A stretch of DNA of 64,000 nucleotides from Vreelandella hamiltonii (GTDB lineage Bacteria; Pseudomonadota; Gammaproteobacteria; Pseudomonadales; Halomonadaceae). Positions within the stretch are counted from its first letter, which is position 1. Each line of letters begins with the position of its first letter. The translations under genes were made by a program, and so were the position numbers. The notes beneath the pieces are model-generated. The model did not search any database, was not told where the DNA came from, and was given only the letters and a program-made list of their open reading frames with translations. Positions 16,976 through 24,837 of the stretch are shown piece after piece. Where the stretch lies: the NCBI RefSeq assembly GCF_014651775.1, contig NZ_BMXN01000007.1, positions 26,381-90,380 of the forward strand, written 5' to 3'.

Positions 16976-17806
16976 CTAGCGTGAGGGAGCAGCAGCAGAG
17001 GCAGTGCTCGGCGTTCCATTGGTCGTGGGGAGGGTGGCGCTGGCAGTGCCCTGGCGCAACTGGCGAGGCGACGCGCCGTAACTGCTCCGAAAGGCATGAG
17101 AGAGCGCGCTCTGATTGGCAAAGCCGGTCTGGATGGCAATGTCGGTCAAAGGCAGGCGGCTTTGCAGAATCAGCTGCCGAGCGGCGTGCAGGCGCTGTCG
17201 ACGCACGTATTGCCAAGGCGACAAGCCTGTCTGGGCACGGAAGCGTTCCGAGAAGTGGGCCTCGCTCAGGCAGGCCAGCTTGGCCAGGTCGGCAACGCGC
17301 AGCTCATCGGCCAGATGGCGACGAATGAAACGGTCGATCTGGTGCAGGTCGATGCGCCGTTGGGCAGCGGATGGCTCTGCCCCCAGGCGGGCTTTCAACG
17401 ACCCCAGCAGCGTCGCGGCCAGACGGTCCTGTTGAAAGGAGGTGGCCGAGTTGTCGAATCCTCGGGCCAGCTCGCTTTCGACGAAGGTCAGGTAGTGGCG
17501 TAATGCGCTGTCCAGCGCAAAAAAACGCGGCGCATCGAACAGCGCCACCAGCTCGCGATGCTCTCCCGTCAGTGCGGGGGCGTCTTCCGGCAGGTCCAGA
17601 ATCAGCTGGCGGTTATGGCCGCTGCCGGAGTAGTAATGCTCGTGATTGGCGGGCACGATACAGCCTGAAAACGCATTGACGCGTCCGCCCAGTCCCTCGA
17701 TCTCGAACTCGGACGAGCCGCACAGGGTAATGACGATCTGATGAAAGTCATGGGCGTGGTGGCGGGTAGCGCTCTCCAGCGGGATTTGGCGAATGGTGCT
17801 GGGCAT
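16976..17806 (-). CDS. AraC-family transcriptional regulator next to putA
   Basis: This 276-residue regulator has an N-terminal cupin-like sensor half (HHAHDFHQIVITLCGSSEFEIEG, and GCIVPANHEHYYSGSG). The C-terminal AraC DNA-binding domain (about 165-255) shows both helix-turn-helix units: LADELRVADLAKLACLSEAHFSERF and LTDIAIQTGFANQSALSHAF. GAGGAG precedes the ATG. It is transcribed toward putA and lies 280 bases before it. This PutA has no DNA-binding domain, so the protein is the best local candidate for a proline-responsive activator, as with PruR in Pseudomonas. That role is inference from position. The C-terminal tail is low-complexity (S/T/A-rich). Confidence 0.85.
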   Translation of the reverse strand: MPSTIRQIPLESATRHHAHDFHQIVITLCGSSEFEIEGLGGRVNAFSGCIVPANHEHYYSGSGHNRQLILDLPEDAPALTGEHRELVALFDAPRFFALDSALRHYLTFVESELARGFDNSATSFQQDRLAATLLGSLKARLGAEPSAAQRRIDLHQIDRFIRRHLADELRVADLAKLACLSEAHFSERFRAQTGLSPWQYVRRQRLHAARQLILQSRLPLTDIAIQTGFANQSALSHAFRSSYGASPRQLRQGTASATLPTTNGTPSTASAAAPSR

Positions 17807-17830
17807 GAAGGTCTCCTCGACGATGCAAGG

Positions 17831-18190
17831 CTAACGCTGGCGTAGCGCGGTATGGGCCACCAGATGATCGCGCAGGGCCTGAAGCTCTTCCTGCCCGGTG
17901 GCGTTGAGCAGCGGTTTGCCTTGGGCGATCTGCCAGCGTCTGCCGTGGCTATCCATCAAGTGCGAGGCGCGACGGCGTATGTTATCCAGATATTCGTCAT
18001 GACGAATGGGGTAACCAATGATGGTGTTCCACTCGGTTTCGCTCACCTGACTGGCCAGGGCCTTGTCGAAAAGGGCGATCAGATCCTGAGGCTCGGTGCG
18101 GTAGCGCGGTGTGCTGGCGGTCATCAGCGCCAACAGCACGCCGCCAATCACCACGACGCAAACGCCAAAGACCAGTAAATAAAGTGCCAT
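17831..18190 (-). CDS. Small membrane-anchored protein of unknown function
   Basis: This 119-residue protein has one N-terminal membrane helix (about residues 2-24, LYLLVFGVCVVVIGGVLLAL) and a soluble, charged remainder. I do not recognise a family. The remainder is likely helical, with ALASQVSETEWNTIIGYPIRHDEYLDNIRRRASHL-type sequence, here divided by short loops. The ATG at 18190 is chosen because GGGAG lies upstream and the helix begins immediately; the same frame runs open to 18424 without a plausible start. A minus-strand -10-like TATACT lies at about 18224-18229. The stop is 24 bases from the araC start, so the two may be co-transcribed. Confidence 0.65.
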   Translation of the reverse strand: MALYLLVFGVCVVVIGGVLLALMTASTPRYRTEPQDLIALFDKALASQVSETEWNTIIGYPIRHDEYLDNIRRRASHLMDSHGRRWQIAQGKPLLNATGQEELQALRDHLVAHTALRQR

Positions 18191-18289
18191 GTCACGCTCC
18201 CTGTGTCGCGGTGAGAGAGGAGTGGCTAGTATACGCGTCCCTTGGGGAAGACGAAAATTTTGACCTTTGTGCGAACTTTTCCTCTGGGC

Positions 18290-18400
18290 AGTGTCTGATA
18301 GTGTACAGGCAACATCGCGATGGCAGTCGCTAATAGTGTTGTTCTGGCTATTGTTTTCGATCCCTTGCTTCCGCTGCTTTTTCAAGCAGCGGTTTTTTTT
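18290..18400 (+). ncRNA. Candidate small RNA A, ending in an orphan plus-strand terminator
   Basis: A textbook intrinsic terminator at 18371-18400 points to the plus strand, yet no plus-strand gene lies within many kilobases upstream; both flanking genes are on the minus strand. The sequence before it (from about 18290) has no convincing reading frame. It shares GATCCCTTGCTT (18359-18370), immediately before the hairpin, and an upstream GGCTAT (18346-18351) with the candidate at 22586-22683. I cannot fix the promoter; GATAGT (18297-18302) is a possible -10 without a clear -35. The 5' end is therefore approximate. Confidence 0.5.
18371..18400 (+). terminator. Intrinsic terminator of candidate small RNA A
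   Basis: The stem CCGCTGCTT/AAGCAGCGG is followed by eight T (18393-18400). It is one-sided: the minus strand has no U-tract after the stem, so it cannot serve the CBS gene. Confidence 0.85.
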
Positions 18401-18420
18401 GCGATGAAGAAAATGTCGGC

Positions 18421-18828
18421 TCAATGACGTCGAATGGTCAACAGGGCGATCAGGATGTCGCGACGGGTAACGATGCCGATCAACCGCTGTTGTTCGACCA
18501 CCGGATAGATCTTGGGCTTTTTGCCCAGCATCTCCTGAGCCAGGTCGGTGATGCTCTGGTTGGGCGACGCGGTCAGCACATCCTGGCGCATCAGCTCTTT
18601 GACCAGTGGGGCTTCGTCGTCATGGTATATGCTGTCCAGTACGCGGCCAAGCACGTCCTGTTCGGAAATGAAGCCGATCAGCCGGTCGGCTGCATCGACG
18701 ACCGGTGCGCCGGGCAGGCGATGCAGCGCCAGGCCTTGCGCCAGGTTGGTGATGGACGTCTCCCCCGAGACGCGGTAGCAATCGCGGGACATGATATCGC
18801 GTACGGTATCCGGAATCTTGTTGTTCAT
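18421..18828 (-). CDS. Two-CBS-domain protein
   Basis: This 135-residue soluble protein consists of a tandem CBS (Bateman) pair. The first CBS runs about 7-62 (VRDIMSRDCYRVSGETSI ... GAPVVDAADRLIGFISEQDVL). The second runs about 78-133 (LMRQDVLTASPNQSITD ... YPVVEQQRLIGIVTRRDIL). Such stand-alone modules usually bind adenine nucleotides and tune a partner. No catalytic domain is attached and no partner is obvious nearby. A GAGGAG ribosome site precedes the ATG. The gene stands alone on the minus strand. Confidence 0.88.
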   Translation of the reverse strand: MNNKIPDTVRDIMSRDCYRVSGETSITNLAQGLALHRLPGAPVVDAADRLIGFISEQDVLGRVLDSIYHDDEAPLVKELMRQDVLTASPNQSITDLAQEMLGKKPKIYPVVEQQRLIGIVTRRDILIALLTIRRH

Positions 18829-18978
18829 GGGCAGTCTCCTCGAGCGTGACGCAGTGGCCGCCAGGCACGGCCAACTCTTTTACTGTAGGAGATTTAACTT
18901 GCCCTGCCTTGCCCCCATACTTCAGACATTCAACGGTTGACCATGGTCGAATCGTCAGCGACGTAGTCAGGAGCTTTT

Positions 18979-19566
18979 ATGGACGCACGTGAATACCTCA
19001 ACCGCAAGGGAGTCGGTCTGGAGCGAGAGCCGGAGCGCCCCAATACCCTGGAAGAGAAGGCCTGGGAGCGGGCGCGCGGCTCCGGTAACCAGCGCCCCAA
19101 GGCGGGTACGCCCCATGACTGGGAAGACTGGGAGCGTTTTCACGATGACCTGACCGAAGGCGTCGAGACCCTGGAGCAGAAAATCAACAAGGAAGCGCAC
19201 CGCAAAGCGCTGGCCCGCGCTCAGGAGAAGGCCGAAGCGTCAGAGGCGAAGGCCCCAAATACGCAGGTCACAAACACGCCAGCCCATGCCCCGGACCCGG
19301 TAGGGCACTACACGCCGCCAGCGGTGGCGCAGCCTGCGTCATTGAACGCATCGCAGGCATCACCTGGGCAGCCCACCGTGCAGGAACCAGCTGCCTTGCG
19401 CCTGGCCTATCGCGCGCTGGCCATATTGCTGCCGCCTTTGGCGGTGGGGCTGACCGATGGAGGCGGGCAGCGGGTGGCCACGGCGACGCTCCTGACCCTG
19501 TTGGGCTGGGTACCTGGGGTGATCTACGCCTGGCGCTGGCTTGGCAAACATCACGCTGAGCGCTGA
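18979..19566 (+). CDS. Hydrophilic coiled-coil protein with a C-terminal Pmp3/YqaE membrane domain
   Basis: The 195-residue protein has two parts. Residues 1-85 are highly charged and helical, with coiled-coil character (KINKEAHRKALARAQEKAEASEAKA). After a proline/alanine linker, residues about 140-190 carry two membrane helices with AILLPPLAVGL and LLTLLGWVPGVIYAWRW. This is the YqaE/Pmp3 (UPF0057) pattern of small salt- and stress-linked membrane proteins. Typical Pmp3 proteins are only about 50-60 residues, so the long soluble N terminus is unusual. AGGAG lies 7 bases before the ATG. It stands alone. A role in membrane or ion stress is a family-based inference. Confidence 0.75.
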   Translation: MDAREYLNRKGVGLEREPERPNTLEEKAWERARGSGNQRPKAGTPHDWEDWERFHDDLTEGVETLEQKINKEAHRKALARAQEKAEASEAKAPNTQVTNTPAHAPDPVGHYTPPAVAQPASLNASQASPGQPTVQEPAALRLAYRALAILLPPLAVGLTDGGGQRVATATLLTLLGWVPGVIYAWRWLGKHHAER

Positions 19567-19645
19567 TTTCCTCGCCGTGGCCATTGGCAGCCAACGATAA
19601 CTGCGTATAATCTCCGTCAACTTTTATGTTTTTCGGGGTTTACTG

Positions 19646-20515
19646 ATGAGCTATCTGGTCGGTGTCACGGCGCTTTGGGCTTTCTCTTTCTCCTTGATTG
19701 GCGTCTACCTGGCGGGGCAGGTGGATAGCTACTTTGCCGTTCTGATCAGGGTGGCACTTGCTACATTGGTGTTCCTGCCGTTTCTACGGCCGGGCCTGCT
19801 GCAGGGTAAGCAGCGGCTGGCACTGATGGCGCTGGGCGCCATTCAGCTGGGCGTCATGTACACCTTCTTCTACCAATCCTTCCTGCTGCTGTCGGTGCCG
19901 GAAGTCCTGCTGTTCACCATTTTCACCCCCGTGTATATCGCCCTGCTGGATGACCTGATGTTCAAGCGATTCACGCCCATTTATCTGGTCACTGCGCTGC
20001 TGGCGGTGCTGGGTGCCGGGGTGATCCGCTACGACGGCATCGACAGCGGCTTCTGGCTGGGCTTTCTGGTCGTTCAAGGGGCCAACCTGTGCTTTGCTAT
20101 TGGTCAGGTGGGCTATCGGCGTCTAGCGGCAGACCTGCCGCCCACCCTGGCCTGGCACAACGTGTTTGGCTGGTTCTTCATCGGCGCCATGCTTGTGGCG
20201 CTGCCGGCCTTCCTGCTGTTCGGCAACGTGTCAGCGCTACCCAGCACTCCGATGCAGTGGGGCGTACTGGCGTGGTTGGGCCTGGTGGCTTCCGGGGTGG
20301 GCTACTTCGCCTGGAACCAGGGCGCCACCCGGGTGGATGCGGGCACCCTGGCCATCATGAACAACGCGCTGGTGCCTGCCGGGCTGGTGGTCAACCTGGT
20401 CATCTGGAACCGCGATGCAGACCTGGGCAAGCTGTTGCTGGGCGCTGCCATCATGGGGGCGTCTCTGTGGCTCAACCACTGGTGGCTGCAGCGCCGCAAG
20501 GTTGCCCTGGCCTGA
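19646..20515 (+). CDS. DMT-superfamily (EamA) transporter
   Basis: This 289-residue inner-membrane protein has about ten predicted helices arranged as two EamA repeats (about 5-135 and 145-280). Typical features are the start in TM1 (VTALWAFSFSLIGVYLAG) and, at the end of the second repeat, GVGYFAWNQGATRVDAGTLAIMNNALVPAGLVVNLVIW. It most resembles the carboxylate/amino acid/amine subgroup. The substrate cannot be told from sequence. It may be an exporter. A GGGGT ribosome site precedes the ATG. A 10-base inverted repeat (ACGGCGTGGC, 20533-20542 / 20553-20562) after the stop may be its 3' end. Confidence 0.85.
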   Translation: MSYLVGVTALWAFSFSLIGVYLAGQVDSYFAVLIRVALATLVFLPFLRPGLLQGKQRLALMALGAIQLGVMYTFFYQSFLLLSVPEVLLFTIFTPVYIALLDDLMFKRFTPIYLVTALLAVLGAGVIRYDGIDSGFWLGFLVVQGANLCFAIGQVGYRRLAADLPPTLAWHNVFGWFFIGAMLVALPAFLLFGNVSALPSTPMQWGVLAWLGLVASGVGYFAWNQGATRVDAGTLAIMNNALVPAGLVVNLVIWNRDADLGKLLLGAAIMGASLWLNHWWLQRRKVALA

Positions 20516-20623
20516 CCCAAGCTGCTGATTTTACGGCGTGGCAGGGGGTATCGCCACGCCGTCGGATTTGCCCGATACCCCGTGACTCCCCATAATGTGG
20601 GCTGATGCCAGCGAGAGTCGCCC

Positions 20624-21556
20624 ATGTCTCATACCTCAACCTCACAAACCGCCGCCGGGCGCCAGCGTCCAGCCACGCCGCCGTTCAAGACCATTGGCCT
20701 GATTGGCCGCCTGGGCAGCGACAAGGTGCTGGACTCGCTCCAGCGCTTGGTGGATTACCTGGTTGGCCATGGCTACAAGGTGCTGATCGAGGACCGTACC
20801 GCCACCGCGCTGCCGCATCATGGCCAGCCGGAAGCCAGTCGTCGCATGCTGGGCGAGCTGTGCGATCTGGTCATCGTGGTGGGCGGCGACGGTAGCTTGC
20901 TGGGCGCCGCCCGTACCCTGTGCCGCAGTGGCACGCTGATTCTGGGCGTCAACCGCGGGCGGCTCGGCTTCCTGACCGATATCTCCCCCGACGAGCTGGA
21001 GCAGCGCGTGGGGGAGGTGCTGGCAGGCGAGTTCGAAATAGAAGAGCGCTTTCTGCTGGATGCCGTGCTGTACCGCAATGGCGTGGCGGTGGGTAACGGC
21101 GAAGCGCTCAACGAAGTCGTCGTGCACCCTGGCAAAGCGGTTCGCATGATCGAATTCGAGCTGTTCATCGATGGCCAGTTCGTCTACAGCCAGCGCAGCG
21201 ATGGATTGATCGTCGCTACGCCGACTGGCTCGACGGCCTATGCGCTTTCCGGTGGGGGGCCAATCATGCACCCCAAGCTGGATGTGGTCACGCTGGTGCC
21301 CATGTTCCCGCATACCCTCTCCAGCCGTCCGATCGTGATCGATGCCGCCAGCGAGATTCGTATACACATCGGCGAAACCAACCAGACCTACCCGCATATC
21401 AGTTGCGACGGGCAAACCCGCGCGGTGGCCAAGCCCGACGATGTGCTGGTGATTACCCGCAAACCGGAGCGCGTTCAACTGGTACACCCCTTGGGGCATA
21501 ACTTCTATGAAGTGCTGCGCAGCAAACTCGGTTGGAGCCATCGGCTAGGAGATTGA
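20624..21556 (+). CDS. nadK: NAD kinase
   Basis: NadK phosphorylates NAD to NADP with ATP. The 310-residue cytoplasmic protein has the GGDGSLLGAARTL motif, NRGRLGFLTDI, the conserved LNEVVVHPG strand, and the glycine-rich TPTGSTAYALSGGGP loop. These are the diagnostic NAD kinase blocks. The first 25 residues are an extra, polar extension before FKTIGLIGRLGS. The stop is followed one base later by the metallophosphoesterase start, so the two are probably co-transcribed. Confidence 0.96.
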   Translation: MSHTSTSQTAAGRQRPATPPFKTIGLIGRLGSDKVLDSLQRLVDYLVGHGYKVLIEDRTATALPHHGQPEASRRMLGELCDLVIVVGGDGSLLGAARTLCRSGTLILGVNRGRLGFLTDISPDELEQRVGEVLAGEFEIEERFLLDAVLYRNGVAVGNGEALNEVVVHPGKAVRMIEFELFIDGQFVYSQRSDGLIVATPTGSTAYALSGGGPIMHPKLDVVTLVPMFPHTLSSRPIVIDAASEIRIHIGETNQTYPHISCDGQTRAVAKPDDVLVITRKPERVQLVHPLGHNFYEVLRSKLGWSHRLGD

Positions 21557-21557
21557 C

Positions 21558-22544
21558 ATGGAGGGGTACGATCTCATTGGTGATGTTCACGGCTGCGGTG
21601 CCACCCTGGCCGCGCTGCTGGAGAAGCTTGGCTACCATCAGCGCAAGGGCGTGTATCGCCACCCGCGCCGCAAGGTGATCTTCCTGGGGGATCTGATCGA
21701 TCGCGGCCCACGCATTCGGCTGGCGGTGTCCATCGCGCGGCGCATGGTCGAGGAGGGCGAGGCGCATATCGTCATGGGCAACCATGAATACAACGCCCTG
21801 GCCTATATGCACCCGGCCCCGCCAGGCAGCGCCAAGCGCTGGCTGCGCGAGCATACGCCGCGCCATAATCGCATCATTCAGGATACCCTCGACCAGTATC
21901 GTGACCATACCAACGAATGGGAAGATACCCTGGCCTGGTTCAAGACCATTCCGCTGTGCCTGGAACTGGACGGTATCCGGGTGGTGCACGCCTGTTGGGA
22001 CGACGAGCTGATTCGCCAGCTCCGTCAGCGTTCACCGTCTGCCCAACTGGACGACCGCTTTCTGGTGGAGTCCACCGACCCCTCGACCCAGGCGTTCCGA
22101 ATTCTCGACCGCCTGACCCGTGGTCCGCACATTCGGCTACCGGAGGGCGTGGCCATCCACTCGGGCGACGGCTTTACCCGGCAGACCTTTCGCGCGCACT
22201 TCTGGTCGGCCAACCCGCAGCAGTGGGGTGATGTGGTATTCCAGCCGGATAACCTGCCGGGCGACCTGGAGACGCGGCCATTGACGCTGCAGGAGCGCGA
22301 GCGGCTCAGCTATTACGGCCCGGAGCAGCCGCCGCTGTTCATCGGCCACTACTGGTGCGAGGGCATTCCCGCCTTGCCCGCCGCCAATATCGCTTGCCTG
22401 GACTACAGTGCGGTAAAATTTGGCCGACTGGTGGCCTATCGCTGGAGCGGTGAACGCCAGTTGAATGCCGATCATTTCGTCTGGATTCAAGTGCCTAGAG
22501 AAGAGCGGGCATTGCCCAAGCCCTGGGAGATCGATTTTGATTGA
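21558..22544 (+). CDS. Metallophosphoesterase (calcineurin-like, Ap4A-hydrolase/PrpE-like)
   Basis: This 328-residue cytoplasmic phosphoesterase has the complete binuclear-metal motif series GDVHG (8-12), GDLIDRGP (about 50-57) and GNHEYNALAYM (about 74-84). A late IGHYWCEG histidine block follows. The layout resembles PrpE/Ap4A phosphatases, but the protein is about 80 residues longer and the natural substrate is uncertain. It begins one base after nadK, with GGAG before the ATG. The pairing with a NADP-forming kinase hints at a nucleotide-type substrate, which is inference only. Confidence 0.88.
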   Translation: MEGYDLIGDVHGCGATLAALLEKLGYHQRKGVYRHPRRKVIFLGDLIDRGPRIRLAVSIARRMVEEGEAHIVMGNHEYNALAYMHPAPPGSAKRWLREHTPRHNRIIQDTLDQYRDHTNEWEDTLAWFKTIPLCLELDGIRVVHACWDDELIRQLRQRSPSAQLDDRFLVESTDPSTQAFRILDRLTRGPHIRLPEGVAIHSGDGFTRQTFRAHFWSANPQQWGDVVFQPDNLPGDLETRPLTLQERERLSYYGPEQPPLFIGHYWCEGIPALPAANIACLDYSAVKFGRLVAYRWSGERQLNADHFVWIQVPREERALPKPWEIDFD

Positions 22545-22549
22545 CCCTT

Positions 22550-22579
22550 TTGAGCAATCATTACAATTGGTTACATAAT
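22550..22579 (+). promoter_or_regulatory. Candidate promoter of small RNA B
   Basis: TTGAGC (22550-22555), an 18-base spacer and CATAAT (22574-22579) lie just after the metallophosphoesterase stop. This predicts a start near 22586 and a transcript of about 100 nt to the terminator at 22683. Confidence 0.5.
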
Positions 22580-22585
22580 TTTTGC

Positions 22586-22683
22586 AAAACTGCTGAACTA
22601 ACCCTGCTGCCGGCTATCAGAGTAAGTGTTCCCTTGAATGATCCCTTGCTTTTATCCGGCGGCCCCCTCCGCCGGATTTTTTT
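22586..22683 (+). ncRNA. Candidate small RNA B
   Basis: This non-coding 98-base segment runs from a plausible promoter start to a strong terminator. Just before the terminator stem it carries GATCCCTTGCTT (22640-22651), identical to the segment before the orphan terminator at 18371. An upstream GGCTAT (22612-22617) is also shared. CCCTTG occurs twice (22631-22636 and 22643-22648); such pyrimidine-rich single-stranded stretches could pair with ribosome-binding sites. The alternative is that this is merely the 3' region of the metallophosphoesterase mRNA. Confidence 0.45.
22654..22683 (+). terminator. Intrinsic terminator before the rhomboid gene
   Basis: The stem ATCCGGCGG (22654-22662) / CCGCCGGAT (22669-22677) is followed by seven T ending at 22683. 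Confidence 0.9.
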
Positions 22684-22743
22684 GCGTATCCGATGGCAAA
22701 CGTGCGCGTAAGCGTCATGACCACTGGTTAAAAGGAAGATGTC

Positions 22744-23595
22744 ATGCACCCCGTCATGCTCTTGCCCCCCGATGCAGACACTCAAGCGCTGCGCAAGGCC
22801 CTATGGCATTACCGGATAGGCCATCGCATCACCGATGAAGAAGACGGCCAGCTCCTCTGGGTGGCTGACCCGCGCCAATACGATGAGCTCCGTGCCCTGG
22901 TGGCTCGCTGGGAGCGAGGCGACGAGCTGATCAGCGACGCTGCGCCACCCAAGCGCTCGCTGCCCACCCAAGGGCTGGTCGCGACTCTGCGACAAGTACC
23001 GGTGACGGCGCTGATGATTCTGATCAGTCTGGCCGTATTTGCATTGACCGGGATCTGGGGCGACCTGTTGATCGTCTCTTTGACCATCGTGCCGGTGGGT
23101 GTCTCTGGGGGGCAACTGGTCTACGGTTCGCTGCCCGATACCTTGCTCAGTGGTCAGGTGTGGCGCCTGCTGTCACCGGCTTTTCTCCACTTTGGCTGGA
23201 TGCACCTGATCTTCAACCTGATGTGGGTGTGGTATTTCGGCCAGCAGATCGAACGGCGCCAGGGCAGCAAAACGATGCTGCTATTGCTGTTGCTGGCGGG
23301 CATCGGAGCTAACCTTGCCCAGTACATGACCGGCACGGTGCTGTTTGGTGGCATGTCCGGGGTCGTCTATGCGCTTTTGGCGCATGTGTGGCTGATGTCC
23401 CGGCGTGCCCCAGGCAGCGGTTTTTTCGTGCCGCAAATGCTGGTGGTCTTCATGCTGGGCTGGATGGTCTTTACCATGACCGGCATTGCAGGCACCGTGG
23501 GCTTTGGCAACGTTGCCAACGAGGCGCATTTGGGTGGCCTGCTCGTGGGGCTGGCAACCGGCTGGTATTATTCTTCCCGCTTCAAAAAGCTTTGA
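22744..23595 (+). CDS. Rhomboid-family intramembrane serine protease
   Basis: This 283-residue protein has a cytoplasmic N-terminal domain of about 85 residues, rich in charged residues as in GlpG, and six or so membrane helices. The catalytic serine lies in GGMSGVVYAL (S205) and the catalytic histidine in NEAHLGGLLVG (H262). The family's WRLLSPAFLHFGWMHLIFNL helix with its H-x-x-x-N segment is present. These residues predict an active GlpG-type protease in the inner membrane. GGAAG precedes the ATG. It follows the terminator at 22683 and is 25 bases from yeaC. Confidence 0.92.
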   Translation: MHPVMLLPPDADTQALRKALWHYRIGHRITDEEDGQLLWVADPRQYDELRALVARWERGDELISDAAPPKRSLPTQGLVATLRQVPVTALMILISLAVFALTGIWGDLLIVSLTIVPVGVSGGQLVYGSLPDTLLSGQVWRLLSPAFLHFGWMHLIFNLMWVWYFGQQIERRQGSKTMLLLLLLAGIGANLAQYMTGTVLFGGMSGVVYALLAHVWLMSRRAPGSGFFVPQMLVVFMLGWMVFTMTGIAGTVGFGNVANEAHLGGLLVGLATGWYYSSRFKKL

Positions 23596-23620
23596 GCAAC
23601 CCGCAAAAGAGGTGCTGACC

Positions 23621-23905
23621 GTGAGTGACATGACGTTCGACAAGATGATTCATCAAATGACGCCCACCATCTATGAAAGCCTCAAGCAGGCGGTTGCCCT
23701 GCGCAAGTGGCCGGATGGACGTCGCCTGACTGCCGAGCAGACCGAGCTCTGCCTGGAGGCGGTGATGCGCTATGAAATGGAAAACAACGTGCCCGAAGCC
23801 AATCGGGTGGGTTACCTGGAGCGCCGCACCTGTGGGGCGGGTGCCACGGGGGCGGGCGTCAGCCCGGAAATGGCAGGCCTGGCTCGGGATGCCACCCGTG
23901 ACTGA
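23621..23905 (+). CDS. yeaC: YeaC family protein (DUF1315)
   Basis: This 94-residue soluble protein belongs to the YeaC/DUF1315 family, whose function is unknown. The conserved block FDKMIHQMTPTIYESLKQAVALRKWPDGRRLT is its signature (seen here in full at the N terminus), followed by EQTELCLEAVMRYE. I choose GTG at 23621 because AGAGG lies 8 bases before it; ATG at 23630 is an alternative. The C-terminal 30 residues are glycine/alanine-rich and overlap the start of the next gene, so the two are probably translated together. Confidence 0.85.
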   Translation: MSDMTFDKMIHQMTPTIYESLKQAVALRKWPDGRRLTAEQTELCLEAVMRYEMENNVPEANRVGYLERRTCGAGATGAGVSPEMAGLARDATRD

Positions 23906-24755
23906 TGATTTGTTTGCCACCGATGCTACGCCGGTGCAGGGGTGTCTGCAGAAAATGGCGGCCAGTGTGCCAGGCCGCAAGGATGCCGAGGTGGTGTACC
24001 ACCTGCGTGCCGGGGAGCATCGGGTTGGCCTGAACGAGCGGGTGGGGTCGTTCATACGCCTGCACTGGAGCGGGGCCATTGCCTGCACTCACTGCGGGCG
24101 CGCCACCAACAAGAGCTTTGCTCAGGGGTATTGCTACCCGTGTTTCAAGCGCTTGGCCCAGTGCGATACCTGCATCATGAAGCCGGAAACCTGCCACTAC
24201 TACCAGGGCACCTGCCGCGAACCCGAGTGGGGCGAGGCCCACTGTTTCCAGCCCCATATCGTTTATCTTGCCAACTCCTCGGGGCTGAAGGTGGGCATCA
24301 CCCGCAAAACCCAGATGCCCACCCGCTGGTTGGATCAAGGGGCCATTCAGGCGCTGCCCATTCTGGAGGTCGATACGCGGCAGCAGTCCGGCATGGTCGA
24401 AATGCTGTTCAAGGGGCAGGTCGCCGACCGCACCAACTGGCGGGCGATGCTGAAAGGCGAGGTGGCCACGCTGGACCTGTGTGCAGAGCGAGACCGTCTG
24501 TTGAGCGTATTGGCCGATGGGCTGGCGCAACTGCGCCAGGTGCACGGTGAGGATGCCATTCGTGAACTGGATGAAACGCCTTACCACTTCCACTACCCGG
24601 TGGAGGCTTTTCCACGCAAGGTGGTGTCGCACAATTTCGATAAGCAGCCACAGGTAGAGGGTGTCTTGCAGGGCGTGAAAGGGCAGTATCTGATACTCGA
24701 TACCGGCGTGATAAATCTTCGTAAATTCACGGGTTACGAGATTATCGTTAGCTAA
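23889..24755 (+). CDS. DUF2797 family protein with cysteine clusters
   Basis: The 288-residue protein belongs to DUF2797, of unknown biochemical function. A cysteine-rich segment around residues 60-115 (ACTHCG, YCYPCFK, CDTCIMKPETCHYYQGTC) looks like a zinc or other metal site. It is followed by the conserved FQPHIVYLANSSGLKVGITR, which resembles a GIY-YIG-type start. The C-terminal third is helical. The start is chosen at 23889, inside the end of yeaC; GTG at 23898 is equally possible. It overlaps yeaC by 17 bases, as expected for a two-gene operon. Confidence 0.82.
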   Translation: MPPVTDDLFATDATPVQGCLQKMAASVPGRKDAEVVYHLRAGEHRVGLNERVGSFIRLHWSGAIACTHCGRATNKSFAQGYCYPCFKRLAQCDTCIMKPETCHYYQGTCREPEWGEAHCFQPHIVYLANSSGLKVGITRKTQMPTRWLDQGAIQALPILEVDTRQQSGMVEMLFKGQVADRTNWRAMLKGEVATLDLCAERDRLLSVLADGLAQLRQVHGEDAIRELDETPYHFHYPVEAFPRKVVSHNFDKQPQVEGVLQGVKGQYLILDTGVINLRKFTGYEIIVS

Positions 24756-24837
24756 ACGCCTAGCCAGAGTGGCCAGTGTTGTCTAAGGTTAACGGAGTTA
24801 TTTCTCCCCCTGCCCAATGCAACGCAAGGAAGCCGCA

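Noticed and set aside
20533..20562. A 10-bp inverted repeat after the DMT transporter as a terminator
   Set aside because: It has no T-run on either strand, so I noted it only in the transporter entry.
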